A stretch of 64,000 bases of DNA from Oasisia sp. SBJ-2009 (lineage: Eukaryota > Annelida > Polychaeta > Sabellida > Siboglinidae), in NCBI GenBank assembly GCA_964017155.1, contig OZ024867.1, forward strand, positions 20,225,731-20,289,730. The letters are read 5' to 3'. Positions 1 through 12,936 of the stretch are shown in pieces. How positions within the stretch are numbered: the stretch's first letter is position 1; each line of letters begins with the position of its first letter. A model generated the notes under the pieces. The model did not search any database and was not told where the DNA came from. It was given only the letters and a program-made list of their open reading frames with translations. The position numbers and the translations under genes are program-made.

Positions 1-224
1 TGGTCCCTCGGTACAAATATCCTTGAACGGGGAAATGAAACGTTATCGTTTTCGTCCTGTTATTGGTTAAATCCGACTGTCACTCAGTGACACTACAATG
101 ACGTGGTCTCTTCGAAAATATCCCAATGTGTTGTGTTGCACACATTTATGAAACCGAATTCAAAATAGTTCTAACCTGCCAAGTTACATGGACCGTTATA
201 ATGAACATTGCTTTTTCGTCGGGT

Positions 225-1003
225 CAGTAACTGTGAATGCCCTGCGACCCCAAACGGTGGGAAATATTTAATTCCGGCATAGGCAGGCCGTGACGATCTG
301 ACGCGTGTCTTTGTTCATCCATCAGTCGCTGCACTGTCATTCCAAAAAGACGTGTTATCTCGCAAAACAGTTCGAAATGTTATTAGTTATTAGTTTCAAC
401 AACGCACTCTACACCAATGATACCTGCTTCAAGTACGTTTACATTGGCATTGTGCCTCTATCAACCCACAGCAACATGTGTATGAATATAAACGACCGTG
501 TACGTACCTTTACGAGAGTTTATTCACGGATGAGTGCATGCAATACATTCTCGTTGAATGTGTTGGAGAAATGAACAGACCTCTCAAGAAATACGTTCTT
601 GTAATGGGCAAATGAACCGTGGCGATTACATCATGTGGGAATGTTCACCAGCAATTGGTGGACATCGACTGTCAGTCAGACCACCCGTGCGCACTGGCCT
701 GGGTTTAGACCCAATATGAATTAGTCAACCGTGTCGCCGTAGTCCGCGCCCTTGTCCCAGTGTTCCGCACTAGGATCTCGTAATACCTAAGGCGTTCTTT
801 ACTCGGGTCATATATTGTGAATATTCCGGGTCCTCAGGCGGCAACATTGGCACACCAAATCTGACGAATGTTTAATCAACGCTGAGTTGCACCGTTCTGT
901 TTGAACTGTCGTAGCGTTGTCGCTCCAGTAGGAACATTCTCACGAGACAGTTGTTTGAGGCTCAGTTGAATAGTGGTAAAACAACGCTCTCTACAATAGA
1001 TGT
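225..1003. repeat. Dispersed repeat, copy A
   Basis: This segment is clearly related to two others in the window. Its first half (about 225-640) matches 12,051-12,490, and its second half (about 575-1003) matches 16,045-16,455. Shared words include TTTCAACAACGCACTC, AGGAACATTCT and GACATCGACTGTCA. Divergence looks like tens of percent, so the copies are old. No coding capacity was recognised; the open frame at 305-574 is not conserved with its relative at 12,158-12,358. Confidence 0.75.
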
Positions 1004-1048
1004 AGTTGTAGTTGTTGTTGTAGTTGTAGTTGTTGTTGTTGTTGTTGG
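1001..1048. repeat. GTT/GTA trinucleotide microsatellite
   Basis: An imperfect run of GTA and GTT triplets directly follows the end of dispersed-repeat copy A. Confidence 0.9.
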
Positions 1049-2035
1049 AGATAACTATATGTTTCCTGGTAACTGCGTCAATTTAATCTGTCCCTGCATA
1101 CCACACAATGCGGTAGTGGTCTTTCACAAGTACTACTTGAATCATGGCCAGGATGAGTATTTAAATCTAAGTTGCCATTCTGCAACCGCTGGATATAGAA
1201 TTGGAATTCTAAATGTTTTCAAAACAAAACTAAACAGTCGTTTTCTTCGTTTCACCCAGTTTGGTTTTCCTCGGAGCTTGGGATTATATTTGCGACGAGA
1301 GACATTCACGATTCCCAAACATTTAAAGTAAAAATTCTTTTTTTTAATATAAAGATGATAAATAATACAAAAATAAAGTATACATCTTTCTTAGTCAGAC
1401 TTACAAATTCGCATATCTTCGACGCTTGAGACAGTCTCCGCTCTTAAGGTTAATACTGCCGTCAGTCCAACTCTTGAATGCTCGTTGGATGTTCTGGCTA
1501 TTTCGAGTTACCCTTCCCCATTATTCTATTGTGACACTTGGTAGGCGAATCTGGTGGGGGGGGGGGGGGGGGACTTGACAGCAGCCAGTGTAGGCACCGA
1601 TTTCAAATCATACTCGTCACCGCAGTTTACTACATTGGTGATTTTGCACTCTAAGTGCGAAATTTCAGAAGTGAATTGTTACGACACCGTTGCGACACGC
1701 CCTAGCACACTTAATTTCCACAAGTGTTCATATATAGTAGTAACACACTTATCATTCAAATGAATCTTATTCTGGTTTAGTATAAAGTGAGGGTGCCAGC
1801 TCCTAGGTTTAATTTCGTCATCTAATATTACATTCTCATGTCTACAACTTGCATGCCAAAGGTTTACTGCCTGGCAATTTGTGTTTAGTAACGTTATTAA
1901 CTTCGGAAAAAATATTCGCAATTTAAAATATTCCGCTTGCAACACGTTCAAATGGTAAATAAAGTATCCAGTTTAAAAATAAACTTGATGGACAATAACG
2001 CCGAGCCGAGCAGAGTTAACCGCAATACCTTTTGA
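1049..2035. other. No gene seen; contains G17 tract
   Basis: There is no supported coding feature here. A homopolymer of 17 G residues lies at 1556-1572, a likely site of length error and of strand secondary structure. Confidence 0.6.
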
Positions 2036-2082
2036 TGTTCTTCGTCGTGGTCGTCGTGGTCGTCGTGGGGTTGGTGGTGTTG

Positions 2083-2114
<32 letters not shown>

Positions 2115-2150
2115 AGTGGTGGTCGTCGTCGTCGTCATCGTCGTCGCCAA
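2036..2150. repeat. GTC/GTG/GTT trinucleotide tract
   Basis: About 115 bp of mixed GTC, GTG and GTT triplets. It makes a valine/leucine-rich open frame, which is a repeat artefact rather than a protein. Confidence 0.9.
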
Positions 2151-2585
2151 AATGGTCTCAGTGCAGTCTCCTCGACCCCTATTTAGTTTATCTATAGCAA
2201 CAATGCGATTGTATCACATTTTACTTATAACTACTTGTCTGTTAATTCTTATATAATAACACGTGTACGCAATTGCTAGTCCTTTTGCTGCACCGCGGCA
2301 CTAATGGAATATTTTTTAATAATTTAGCTGTAGGTAATGTGTATAACTTTAGGGTCAATAAACACTTCCGACTCTGAATCCGATGTATTTAAACCTGCTG
2401 ATTTACTAATGTCTTCACATCAATATTTTATGCATTGTACTAATTATTGCAACACAACACAAATATTTCGCAAGCATTCAGTTTCATATTTTATTAAGCA
2501 CAATTGATTAAGCAATCTACAATTCAAATACAGAGAAATACAGATGTCTAACTTACGGCATGTTATTTCACTACTCCGGCTGTGC

Positions 2586-2589
<4 letters not shown>

Positions 2590-2628
<39 letters not shown>

Positions 2629-2748
2629 TAAGATTCAAAAAAACGTTATTGTCCGTTTAAAAACATATTAAAAACGGAACATTTTCTTCAGTCACACATA
2701 AAATGACAGTAATAAAAACATTGGTGAATCATATAGGGCCTACAGTTG

Positions 2749-2822
<74 letters not shown>
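2590..2822. repeat. Two (TA)n tracts
   Basis: The tracts lie at 2590-2626 and 2745-2822, separated by AT-rich unique sequence. Confidence 0.95.
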
Positions 2823-2827
<5 letters not shown>

Positions 2828-3080
2828 GAATGCCGCTCTAATTTATTCGTTCTTGTGTTCAAAGAAGTTTCTTCGTGACTTTATTGTAAGCGCCGAGATG
2901 TCGTTGTGTTGAACGCTTACACTGACGTAACATATCCAGCGGTTGTCGTGATGTTTTATGGGTAATACCACCCACACAGAAGAAGACACATTCGCGCACG
3001 TGGTAGTTTGATTTGTTAGTGCAGCCACACGGACAAAAACGGACGATGACATATGTGATGATTAGGCCAGTCAGTGTTAC

Positions 3081-3405
3081 TTGCCGGAGCGTCACCATGA
3101 CAACCTTCCGTAGTGGGCATCACACAGACACCCACACCCATGCACACGTCCCCGGACTCAACGGAGTGTGGGCTCCATGAGGTCCACGGATACTCTGTGT
3201 CGTTACCTTCCTTCACGCCATATTTATTCTGATAGCACATGCCATTCATCCCCAGTGAACTACGGACTTCGACCATGTGATGCGTCGGTTTGTCTATTAT
3301 CTTCGACGGTCTCCAGTACGTGGCGACTTCCCTGTCTGCCGGCAAGTCCCACTCCACCCAGTACTGTCCCATTCCGGTGGAGTTCTCTCCGCTGCTGAGG
3401 CGAAC
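3081..3405 (-). CDS. Candidate exon, unrecognised Cys/Trp-containing domain
   Basis: On the minus strand an open frame begins just after a good acceptor (TTTTCCAG then GTTCGCC, exon edge at 3405). It runs about 108 codons to a weaker donor (CAA then GTAACA, exon edge at 3081), going from phase 0 to phase 1. The product looks globular and extracellular, with motifs such as QYWVEWDLPADREV, an N-D-T glycosylation-type site and several cysteines (for example MCYQNKYG and DVCMGVGVCV). I do not recognise the family. It lies on the same strand as the FN3 exons but about 15 kb downstream of them, so membership of the same gene is unproven. Confidence 0.4.
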
Positions 3406-3456
3406 CTGGAAAACAAACACTAAATATGATATTATTCAACAGATATGTCTATGATA

Positions 3457-3575
3457 AACAAAGGAGAGGTCGGGTGAAATGGAATGTAAGAGGGAGGTAG
3501 GGATGGAAGAGGAGAAGGGAGGAACGGAAGAAGGAAGGGAGGAAGGGAGGGAAAGTAGAAAGGCGAGAGAGAAGA
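3457..3575. repeat. Purine-rich tract
   Basis: About 120 bp consist almost entirely of A and G on the plus strand (AGGGAGGAAGGGAGGG-type runs). The tract could form triplex DNA. Confidence 0.75.
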
Positions 3576-3688
3576 ATGTTGCCCCTAGTGGATAGTATAT
3601 TCAGCAGGTCCAATGTGTATTCAACAGCATTGCTTGGTGTTCTGGTACCAAGCGGCACCGGGGCTTTTACATTTTAACTGAAAGGTCG

Positions 3689-3746
3689 TGGAAGAACCGA
3701 CCGACCGACCGACCGACCGACCGACCGACCGACCGACCGACCGACC
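3689..3746. repeat. (CCGA)n microsatellite
   Basis: About 14 near-perfect tetranucleotide copies. Confidence 0.95.
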
Positions 3747-3977
3747 AGCAACACTTGTTCGACAACTTCCTGGTTGCGAAGACACACAGACAACGGATCA
3801 TTCTCGCTCGCGTCCTCGCAGTGTCTCATCGTACACCGAGAGTCCACTAACGTAGCCACAACACGACTACGGCTGTTAAGTATACCACCAAGGCATTGGC
3901 TCCTTTGAGCATGACTGCGCATGTTTGAACTAGTCAACTGTAACAACACGGTGCCTATTGTCATTGGTATTGTATTA

Positions 3978-3978
<1 letters not shown>

Positions 3979-4028
<50 letters not shown>

Positions 4029-4046
4029 GTGTGTGTGTGCTCGCGT

Positions 4047-4091
<45 letters not shown>

Positions 4092-4122
4092 GGTGTGTGT
4101 GTGTGCGTGTGTGTGTGTGTTT
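3979..4122. repeat. (GT)n microsatellite
   Basis: An interrupted GT run with GCGCGC and TCGC interruptions; the open frames across it are artefacts. Confidence 0.95.
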
Positions 4123-4928
4123 ATATACATTAGTATTTTTATAATATGTATATATATTTATGCGGGACAACGCTACCATCTAAATTTGTGACACAGAGAC
4201 GTGGCTAGTTTGCTGAAAACACAAGTCAGATATATGTTTGTATGCGAGCTTAAAAGTAAGCCAACTCTTTATGTATAACTAGCACAAAATAATTCCAATA
4301 CACTAGTACACAATGTCATCACCGTTATAACAAACACATAGATTGACAGCAAAGGTGGGGGAACCGACCACACCAGGCCACTTCTGTAATAGAATGGCTC
4401 CCCCCACCCCAAAGGATATGTGTCACAAAGGAAAGTTACGTAACTTTAGTCACAAGTTCACCAACTAAGCCTCATAACTACAGGTGTAGAAAAAGTTGCT
4501 AACGGCGTTTGCATACGGCCGAACAAACCCGTAAGTGGCATGCGTGTCAAAAAACAAATAACATTAGGCTAAAAAGTATACATGGGCACCCGTACAGGCT
4601 ATCAAAGCTACATGAAATGCCCCGCCTAAGCAGAAAACGGTCGTGCGCTACATAAAACCCACACACACTAAAGCGATATAGTTGCAACCCAAGTGCGAAG
4701 ATGAAATGCCACCTAGAAGGCAAGAGGCCCAGTTAATGCAAACAGCGAATGTGAACCTTAAGCATAACACGTGATGATTAAAAAGCGCACAACCTGATAA
4801 TTTGCAACAAATGAAATCTAGACCATGTTAATTGTTATAAGATTATATACCGACATATGTCAGTAACGCAACAGCGACACGTTGTAGGTTGCCACTACCA
4901 ACTAAGTACATGTAAAGAGCAAGGTGTG

Positions 4929-5290
4929 TTACATGGAATGCCCCACCTAAGTAGAAAACATCCTGATAACCTAGCGAAGGACACCTTCAGCGATGAATAG
5001 CACCAGAGAAATGATGACGTCTAGAATGAGTAATACACTTCTGTATGTGACAGGGAATGTCCCACCTAAGCAGAAAACATTCAGTGCACATGTTAGATGG
5101 GTTTTGGTTACATGCAATGCCCCACCTAAGTAGAAAGCATCTGGATAACCTAGCGAAGGACACCTTCAGCGATGAATAGCACCAGTGAAATGATGACGTC
5201 TAGAATGGGTAATACACTGCTGAATGTGACAGGGAATGTCCCACCTAAGCAGAAAACATTCAGTCACATGTTAGATGATTTTTGTATGTA
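4929..5290. repeat. Two tandem copies of a ~180-bp unit
   Basis: The second copy starts near 5108. Both carry ACCTAGCGAAGGACACCTTC, GATGACGTCTAGAATG and the word CCCACCTAAG followed by a purine-rich AGAAAACA. Looser copies of the CCCACCTAAG word also occur at about 4617 and 5322. Confidence 0.85.
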
Positions 5291-5383
5291 ACAAGTGGAT
5301 GTATATAAGCATTGGTGTTCCAAATGCCCCACCTAAGTGGAAAACACAAGTTTTCGGATCTGCCGTCCGCAGTGTCATGGTCC

Positions 5384-5690
5384 GAGCTATCCAACGAGTC
5401 CGACCTGTCCAACGAGTCCGAGGTATCCAACGAGTCCGAGCTGTCCAACGAGTCCGAGCTGTCCAACGAGTCCGAGCTATCCAACGAGTCTGAGCTGTCC
5501 AACGAGTCCGAGCTGCCCAACGAGTCCCAGCTATCCAACGAGTCCGAGCTGTCCAACGAGTCCGAGCTATCCAACGAGTCCGAGCTGTCCAACGAGTCCT
5601 AGGTGTCCAACGAGTCCGAGCTGTCCAACGAGTCGGAGCGGTCCAACGAGTCCCAGCTATCCAACGAGTCCGAGCTGTCAGACGAGTCAT
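5384..5690. repeat. 18-bp minisatellite, about 17 copies
   Basis: The consensus is GTCCAACGAGTCCGAGCT. Because 18 is divisible by 3, each frame reads a six-residue repeat: SNESEL on plus, SDSLDS-type on minus. Open frames across it (5312-5602, 5260-5592) lack start context and splice support, so I treat them as artefacts. A TAG at about 5600 breaks the SNESEL frame. Confidence 0.9.
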
Positions 5691-6276
5691 CTGTCAGTCT
5701 CGCAGGTATCCGAGTTGACCTCGTGAAGCATCGACGTGTAGATGGAGGGCCACATTACCTCCCAGGTTTAACCTTAGGTATTGCAGAAATACGAAAACAC
5801 AGCAGCGCAGTATTTCGTTCACACAAAAGAAATATGAATATACAGACACCATGCCGTGATGTCAGCCTGTGACAGGTAGCACACATATGTTTGTGGCCAT
5901 GCCATAATAACCTGAGACAAGAAAGTGGCAAAGTGAATCCAATACACTGTATTAACCTCAGGTAATTGAAGTGTGCAGCAATAGCGCACCTATAAAAGTT
6001 AGAAAACACATTAACGTAAGGAGGTCAATACAGCAATGTAACGCGACCAACTATCATATGCCAAAATGTGTTATACAGCAACACCTGGTTCCATATAACA
6101 AGATGACATGTACACAAGGAACCCTATTTGTGTGGGACATCATCAAGCCTGTTACATAATAGAAGGTGAGAACGTGGATGGGGAGACTCATCCTCACCGC
6201 CCTGGTCCAACAGCAGTGGATGTCCAAAAGGAAAACCTGTTGATGAAATCAGGCTCGAAAGAATAAACATCATCAC

Positions 6277-6660
6277 CCTGGGCCGACCACAAAGCACGCC
6301 CGACAGTAAATGTGTGGTCTATAACAGCCTGCTGAATGCATACCGGCACGAACGCATATATGGGAGTGGAACAAACGACATCTCCCTGGGCCGACCACAG
6401 TCAACCGAAACAATGTATGTGTGGTCTCCAACAGGGTGGTCATGCATACAGGCACAAACACATATATGGGAGCGGCACAAACATCATCTTCTTGCGGCGA
6501 CCACAGTCAACCCAAACAAGATATATGTGGTCACCAACAGGGTGTTCAAGCATACCGGCATGAGCGCATATATGGGTGTGGAACATAACATCATCGTCAC
6601 ACTGGGCTGACCACAAAGCACGCCCAACAATACATGCGTGGTCAACAGCATGTGCCATTC
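6277..6660. repeat. ~110-bp tandem repeat, four diverged copies
   Basis: Copies begin at CTGGGCCGACCAC-like words near 6278, 6386, 6491 and 6603. Each includes GTGTGGTC and GCATATATGGGAGTGGAAC-like segments. Confidence 0.75.
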
Positions 6661-8276
6661 AAATGGAGAGGCATTAATGTAATCATGCAGGTAGCATGTA
6701 TGGGTGTGGATCACGTCCACATCAACCTGTGCAACAATCGACATTTTGTCCGTAACATGTCCGGTTTAAAACTGAATAATGTGGGTCTGGAAATAAATCC
6801 TCATCATGGATTGACCATCTGCAGACCCAGTAAACATGTGCAGGTGTAGTGCTAGTAAAGAAAGCAAAGAATAGAACACACATTATTGAAGTATGTAGAC
6901 TTGCTAACCAAGTGTAGAGCTACATGGGTACATGGTCCGTAACAAATTGTGATGGTGAAGTATTACCTCCATTACAATTTTGTAACAAATAAACATTAAC
7001 TCCATGTCATATATCGATCAGACCGGCCGGCAGCCAGGTAGGCTAGTACGAAATCCTGAAAGTAATAAATAATATGTGCAGTTGGTAGGCACCCTAATCA
7101 AACCAAGGCCTCAGGATATCACCTATTAAAAAGGAGTAAGTATCAAAACACAACGCAAAATCTACTTAACGACTTGACACGGCAAATACAGCTGGTGCCT
7201 AGAAGATGGAGTGAATTTGCCAACACTGTTGTGTGAGGAGTATATAATAACATCTCGACGCAGAGACCTGTAATACATGGTCAAACCAAGTTCATTCAAC
7301 TGCACGCCCTCTGCCAAAAGATATTGTTGCCCGTTTTCCAGGAGACCCTGGTGACGGAGGAATTGATTGGGGCGTGTGTACCGAGGACCGGCTACATAAA
7401 TTCTCTTTTTTCAACGAAGTATTGTAAGATACAACACTGTAATTAAAGTCAATGGGTCAGTGATACCTGCCAGTCGACAACCTGCGGAAAATTCCAACAT
7501 TACCACCTGTGTGACATGATAAAAGGATATCAATAGACGCGCCGCAGCCCTCTACAAAACGTGAAACCCGACGACAACTCATCCGTCCCAATATCACGGA
7601 AGCCAACATGAGGGCTCATGCAGCCAAACAAAAGCGTCTTCTGTTCCAAGTGGGCAGTTGTCATTCCTCCCTGCCATGTAAGGGAGATAACATGACCACC
7701 GGGACACAGTGCGAAATTGCGGGTGTCCTCCCGGTTCATAAACTGTAATCTCCGGAAAAAAAAACCTGTGTCCGTAAAACACAATGGTGACAGGGTAACA
7801 TGCGGTGTTCATGATGACTGATCAGACACAAGCATAACATCGTATATTGTGGCATAGGAGCCTGATCGGGCTATATAGCGTCTAAAAATATTGACGTTGG
7901 CCCCTTTGGACAAGTTTGTGTAGTAGCAAACGATAAGTGGTCACCGATGGCAACGAAACAACGTTATTGCATAATCGCCAGGTGGCGATACGTGTAAAAA
8001 AAAAGGGGGCGTAAAATGTACTAGTAGATCCGCTGAATGGCTGTGGCACACAAGGCAAAAGGAACATGCAGGCACTCCAGCAAACAACGATCTGAAATGT
8101 TTGAAAAGTACTCGGTCATGAAGACATGAACGATAACGTGTAATACTAACAGCGTTGCAAAGAACGAGACGAGATAAAACTGAAACTGAAACTGAAAGTG
8201 CGGTAGTAAGCAGGTGGAATCGAAGAAATTACGTTAATAACACCACAATGAAGCCGTAATGGCAATCAAGTACGCT

Positions 8277-9425
8277 GACGTGGCCTGGAAGAGGCACAGC
8301 CCAAACGGCAAATGCATTACACGGCCATAACAAGGCACAGCCCGAATGGCGAAACAATTACACAGCCTGTAAACAGGCACACACAGAAGGGCATAAAATA
8401 TCCAATTACACGGCCTTAAAAAAGGCACAGCCAAAATGGCAGAGAAGTGACAATTACACGGCCTTAAAAAAGGCACAGCCATAAGGCTATAAAATATCCA
8501 ATTACACGGCCTTAAAAAGGCACAGCCATAGTGGCATAACATTTCCAATTACACGGCCTTAAAAAAGGCACAGCCGTAATGGCAGAAAATGTCGAATTAC
8601 ACTGCCTTAAAAAGGCACAGCCACAATGGCATAAAATATGCAATTACACCGCCTTAAATTTGGCACCGCCATAATGGCATAAAATACCAAATAACACGGC
8701 CTTAAAAAGGCACAGCCATAAGGGCATAAAATATCCAATTACACGGCCTTAAAAAGGCACAGCCAGAATGGCATAAAATATCCAATTACACGGCCTTAAA
8801 AAGGCACCGCCAGAATGGCATAAACTATCCAATTACACGGCCTTAAAAAGGCACAGCCAGAATGGCATAAAATATCCAATTACACGGCCTTAAAAAAGGC
8901 ACAGCCAGAATGGCATAAAATATCCAATTACACGGCCTTAAAAAGGCACAGCCAGAATGGCATAAAATATCCAATTACACGGCCTTAAAAAGGCACAGCC
9001 AGAATGGCATACAATATCCAATTACACGGCCTTAAAAAGGCACAGCCAGAATGGCATAAAATATCCAATTACACGGCCTTAAAAAGGCACAGCCAGAATG
9101 GCATAAAATATCCAATTACACGGCCTTAAAAAGGCACAGCCATAATGGCATAAAATATCCAATTACACGGCCTTAAAAAGGCACAGCCAGAATGGCATAA
9201 AATATCCAATTACACGGCCTTAAAAAGGCACATCCATAACGGGAACAACTTACAATGACATGACCTGAAACAGGCACAGCCATAATGGCAGAAAATGTAC
9301 AATGACACGGCCTGAAAAAGGCACAGCTGAAATGGCAAAGTGACAATTACAAGTCCTTAACTGACAAAGACACATTGCTGTGAAAAAATCACCGCCATAA
9401 TGGCAGGAAAGTTACATTTGCAAGT
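8277..9425. repeat. 47-bp satellite array, about 24 copies
   Basis: The unit core is ACACGGCCTTAAAAAGGCAC followed by AGCCAGAATGGCATAAAATA. Each unit has a small palindrome, GCC-TTAAAAA-GGC. Central copies (8700-9200) are nearly identical, while copies at both edges are strongly diverged. That is the pattern expected from unequal crossing-over with homogenisation in the middle. Confidence 0.93.
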
Positions 9426-10742
9426 CATGGAAAAATCACAGCCTTACAAGCAGATAATATACAAAGACAGGTGCACGAACAAGGCACAATGTAAACCAGC
9501 GAAGCAGGTAACGGTCTGGAAAATGCAACGCCAGTAAGTAACAGTCCCCACAGGATACACCGGGAGGATACAAAGCAAGTAGCAAAGCAATGATTACATG
9601 TGGTATGATTATACATGGGAAACATTTTTTGCCACAGTGTCTATTGCACTGTGCAAATGCGTTATGTAATATATTTGAACTAATTATAAGTAAACATGAA
9701 AACAATGGAACATCATTTACCCTTTTTTTAAATTGGTATTGTATGTATAATGTAGTAGTAATTGTAGTATGGTTAGTTGTTGTTGAAATAAATTTAATTC
9801 AAAATCAATTTAAGTAAAGCAGCGCCCACGTGTCGAAGAACAGTAAAGGAGCTACTAGTTATTTTCTGTAGCAAGAACGATCCCGCGAACACTGTGGAAA
9901 GATTTCTGATTTCCTCCGTCGTTTAAATGGACCCCGTCTAAAAAATACTGCTGCCAGTTCGACAACACCCGTCACCCGTGATAGGACCAAAATTGTACTT
10001 ATGTCATGAGATGTGGTGGCGACGAACATGTATGTATTTAAGATATAGGAAGACACGGGTATTAAACTCATCATCGAGGCGATAGAGAGAAATGTCAGAA
10101 TCGCGGTGAAACATATGGGAAATAACCACTGCCAACAGTGAGATATGACGGGGAAAGTATCACTTTATCGCCCACGTCAACAATATAGAATACAGGGAGG
10201 GGTAGTCAATAAGTGGTGCCAAAGTCAATAAAAACGACATCCCGACTGGCACTTATAATATCCCGGGTTAGGGAGTATAGCCAAAGCCCCGTTAACTCCC
10301 CTCTCAAAAGAAAGATAGCTTGATATCGCTCATCCAGAGCGAGGTTCATGGACCGATGCGATGGTCGAAAACGCCCGAGGCGAACAAAGGATTAACGCAC
10401 AACAGCGATGTTAATCATCGCCATTAGACAGTAGTGCGATTCGCACGGGCAGTGACAACATAAACGGTCAACAAATTTGCGACGACATAGTACTGAACAA
10501 CAGAATGATAAATGTCGCAATAAACGGAACCTCGTAACATAATTGTTTAACAACAATCGAGAGCAAATCAATATTTACCCTTTCAAACTCGAGAACTATC
10601 GAAAGAGAGGCTGGACACTGAGCTTGTCAGCGTCCTAATTTGTTTACCGTATACACCCGAATATAAGCTCTGGTTTTGTTGCCCACATAAATGCCTTTTG
10701 AGTTTCATTCAAAAGGTGTTTTTATATGAGTGTACACACACA

Positions 10743-11075
<333 letters not shown>

Positions 11076-12050
11076 GTGAGTGTGCTGTGTGTTCACTGCG
11101 GTGTGTGCGTGCAACCTGTAGACTTTATGTGGATTTTGGACGAGTTCAGGCTGTTGTAGTGTGGTTAGCCGGCTGACACAAGGCTAATTAGTGCAAGACT
11201 TCAAACGGAAGGCGCCCAAACCAGTTGACACATTAACAACCACAGGTAACCTTTAACTCAGCAACAGTGTTACTGATCAAAGAACACACGCTGGACAAAC
11301 AACTAATCTATGGTGTGTATAACTCAACATGCCTAAACCAATTTAGCACACGCCAGCATTGTGACATGACCTTGTCACGTCGTCCTATAATTAGCTCGCC
11401 GCCGTTACGGTTGAACGCACAGACACGAAGGCAGCGTTGTTACACAAGTAAACAGCGCGTGTTTTCCAGAAAAAAAACATCATTAATAAATTGCGTCTTT
11501 ATGATGAAACTCCATTCTGCGAAGTTGTATGATACTGGCTAATAAGTTTTCCTGTGTTAGTTTATACTTATAAAATACTTGCGTGATTGTCGAACATGGT
11601 CTATTCTCGAAACCAAGTTCCTTCAGGATACGAAGCAGAACCTACTACCCCAGTTGGGAAAGTAATGCTATCCCAAGTTGGAACTGTGGGGTCTTGGAAT
11701 GTACCAAGTCGAATCACGACTAAACCATCGGCGTTGTGCACCATTTACTTTCAGAAAGGTTCCAATAAAAGGTTTTTTCTGGAATGACTGAAAAACAACT
11801 GTTGGCTGAGGCTTGAAACTGAATAAACCCGCGTCAGATCGGCAGGTCGTGGTCGTAGGGCATTCGTAGCCACTGACCCGACGAAAGAGCAAAGTCCATG
11901 TAAGTGGGACAAGGAAGTAGTTGGAACTGTCTTGGATTAGGTTAAACGATTGACTCTCCAAATAGTGCTATTTTCGAAGAATCTACGTCACGGAAACGTC
12001 TTATCTCAGAAAACGGTTGCTTGAACCGCTAGAAGTTAATAGTTAGTAGT
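11076..12050. other. No gene seen
   Basis: Unique-looking sequence. The open frames here (11,267-11,542 and 11,587-11,787) have no recognisable motifs or splice support. Confidence 0.5.
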
Positions 12051-12490
12051 TAGAACGGTGAATGCCTTGTGGCCATAATGGCGGTAGTTGAACATTCGTC
12101 GATCTGTCTGGGGTTTATTCAGTCCCAAGCGGCAGCGAATATTTTTCAGAAGTATTTTTGCTGTGCCAGAAACATATATGTTATCTCACAAAACAGGCAT
12201 TCGAAATGTTAGTAGTTATCAGTTTCAACAACGCACTCTCAATTAATAATATCTGCTTCAGTTACGTTGACATTGTCATTGTGTTTCCATATATCGACAA
12301 CAACATGTTCTTTAATATATACGACCATGTAAGTACCTCTACGGACGTTTATTCTTAGGTGTGTGTATGCTATGCAGGCGATACCTTCTCGTTGAATGTG
12401 TTGGAAAAACGAATAGACCTTTTGAGAAATACGTCCTGGAAATGAGAAAGTGAAAGCCCACTGCTACAGCAGGTGCAAACTTCTCCAGTA
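12051..12490. repeat. Dispersed repeat, copy B1 (left part)
   Basis: It matches copy A (about 225-640), including GTTATCTC, TTTCAACAACGCACTC and the AAATACGTCCTGGAAATGAG block. It is interrupted at 12,490 by the composite element and resumes at 15,461 with AGTAATTGGTTGACATCGAC. Copy B2 near 16,130 and copy A near 650 show the uninterrupted state. Confidence 0.75.
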
Positions 12491-12936
12491 GGCGTAAGAC
12501 CACCTTTGCATTTTCCATAGGCGACCATTATAACGTTTCCTTCATTTCGTATTCATCTTGATCAGCTCTGTTATTGACGATTTCACAGCATATTTACCCT
12601 CCATAGACAGAGGTTCAGTGAAAAATTCGTTGACTTTTAATACCTCAGGCTCCCACAAAGTTCATTCAAACCTTACACCCCTCCATTTCCACCCACGGAT
12701 TGCCCCTGATTACATCACCAAGCAAAATGACAACTGTATTAATACGCAGAAATGCACTGAATGACAGCTGTCATAATTTGACAGCTCTGATATCACGCTG
12801 CACAAAAACATCATTTATAATCACTCCACACTACATATGTGCTCACAGAAATTCAGACAACCTGCATAATGCTGATTTTTTAGGGCACTCTGCGGTCGGG
12901 GAATGGCGGACGTGCACCTTTTGGTGGTCTTACGCC
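12491..12936. mobile_element. MITE-like element, copy 1
   Basis: It begins GGCGTAAGACCACC and ends with the exact reverse complement GGTGGTCTTACGCC, giving a perfect 14-bp terminal inverted repeat. It is 446 bp and encodes nothing recognisable. It is almost identical to copy 2 at 15,006-15,460. Confidence 0.88.

Larger units (their letters stand above)
4270..10650. other. A-over-T skewed block with four tandem families, no gene
   Basis: The plus strand is visibly richer in A than T. Hand counts on two 60-base lines, at 7081 and 10381, each gave 22 A and 12 T. No splice-supported or conserved coding frame was seen. The block holds tandem families at 4929-5290, 5384-5690, 6277-6660 and 8277-9425, described separately. 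The remaining stretches (4270-4900, 5700-6270, 6660-8276, 9430-10650) hold nothing I recognise. It may be one large degenerate element, but I could not identify ends. Confidence 0.4.

Noticed and set aside
5260..5872. [12 protein letters not shown] proteins over the 18-bp minisatellite
   Set aside because: Frames are open on both strands and in several phases, a stop interrupts the best one, and there are no splice or promoter cues. Kept as a repeat only.
8277..9425. 47-bp repeats as a CRISPR array
   Set aside because: The units are contiguous with no unique spacers between repeats, there are no cas genes, and the surrounding DNA is eukaryotic.
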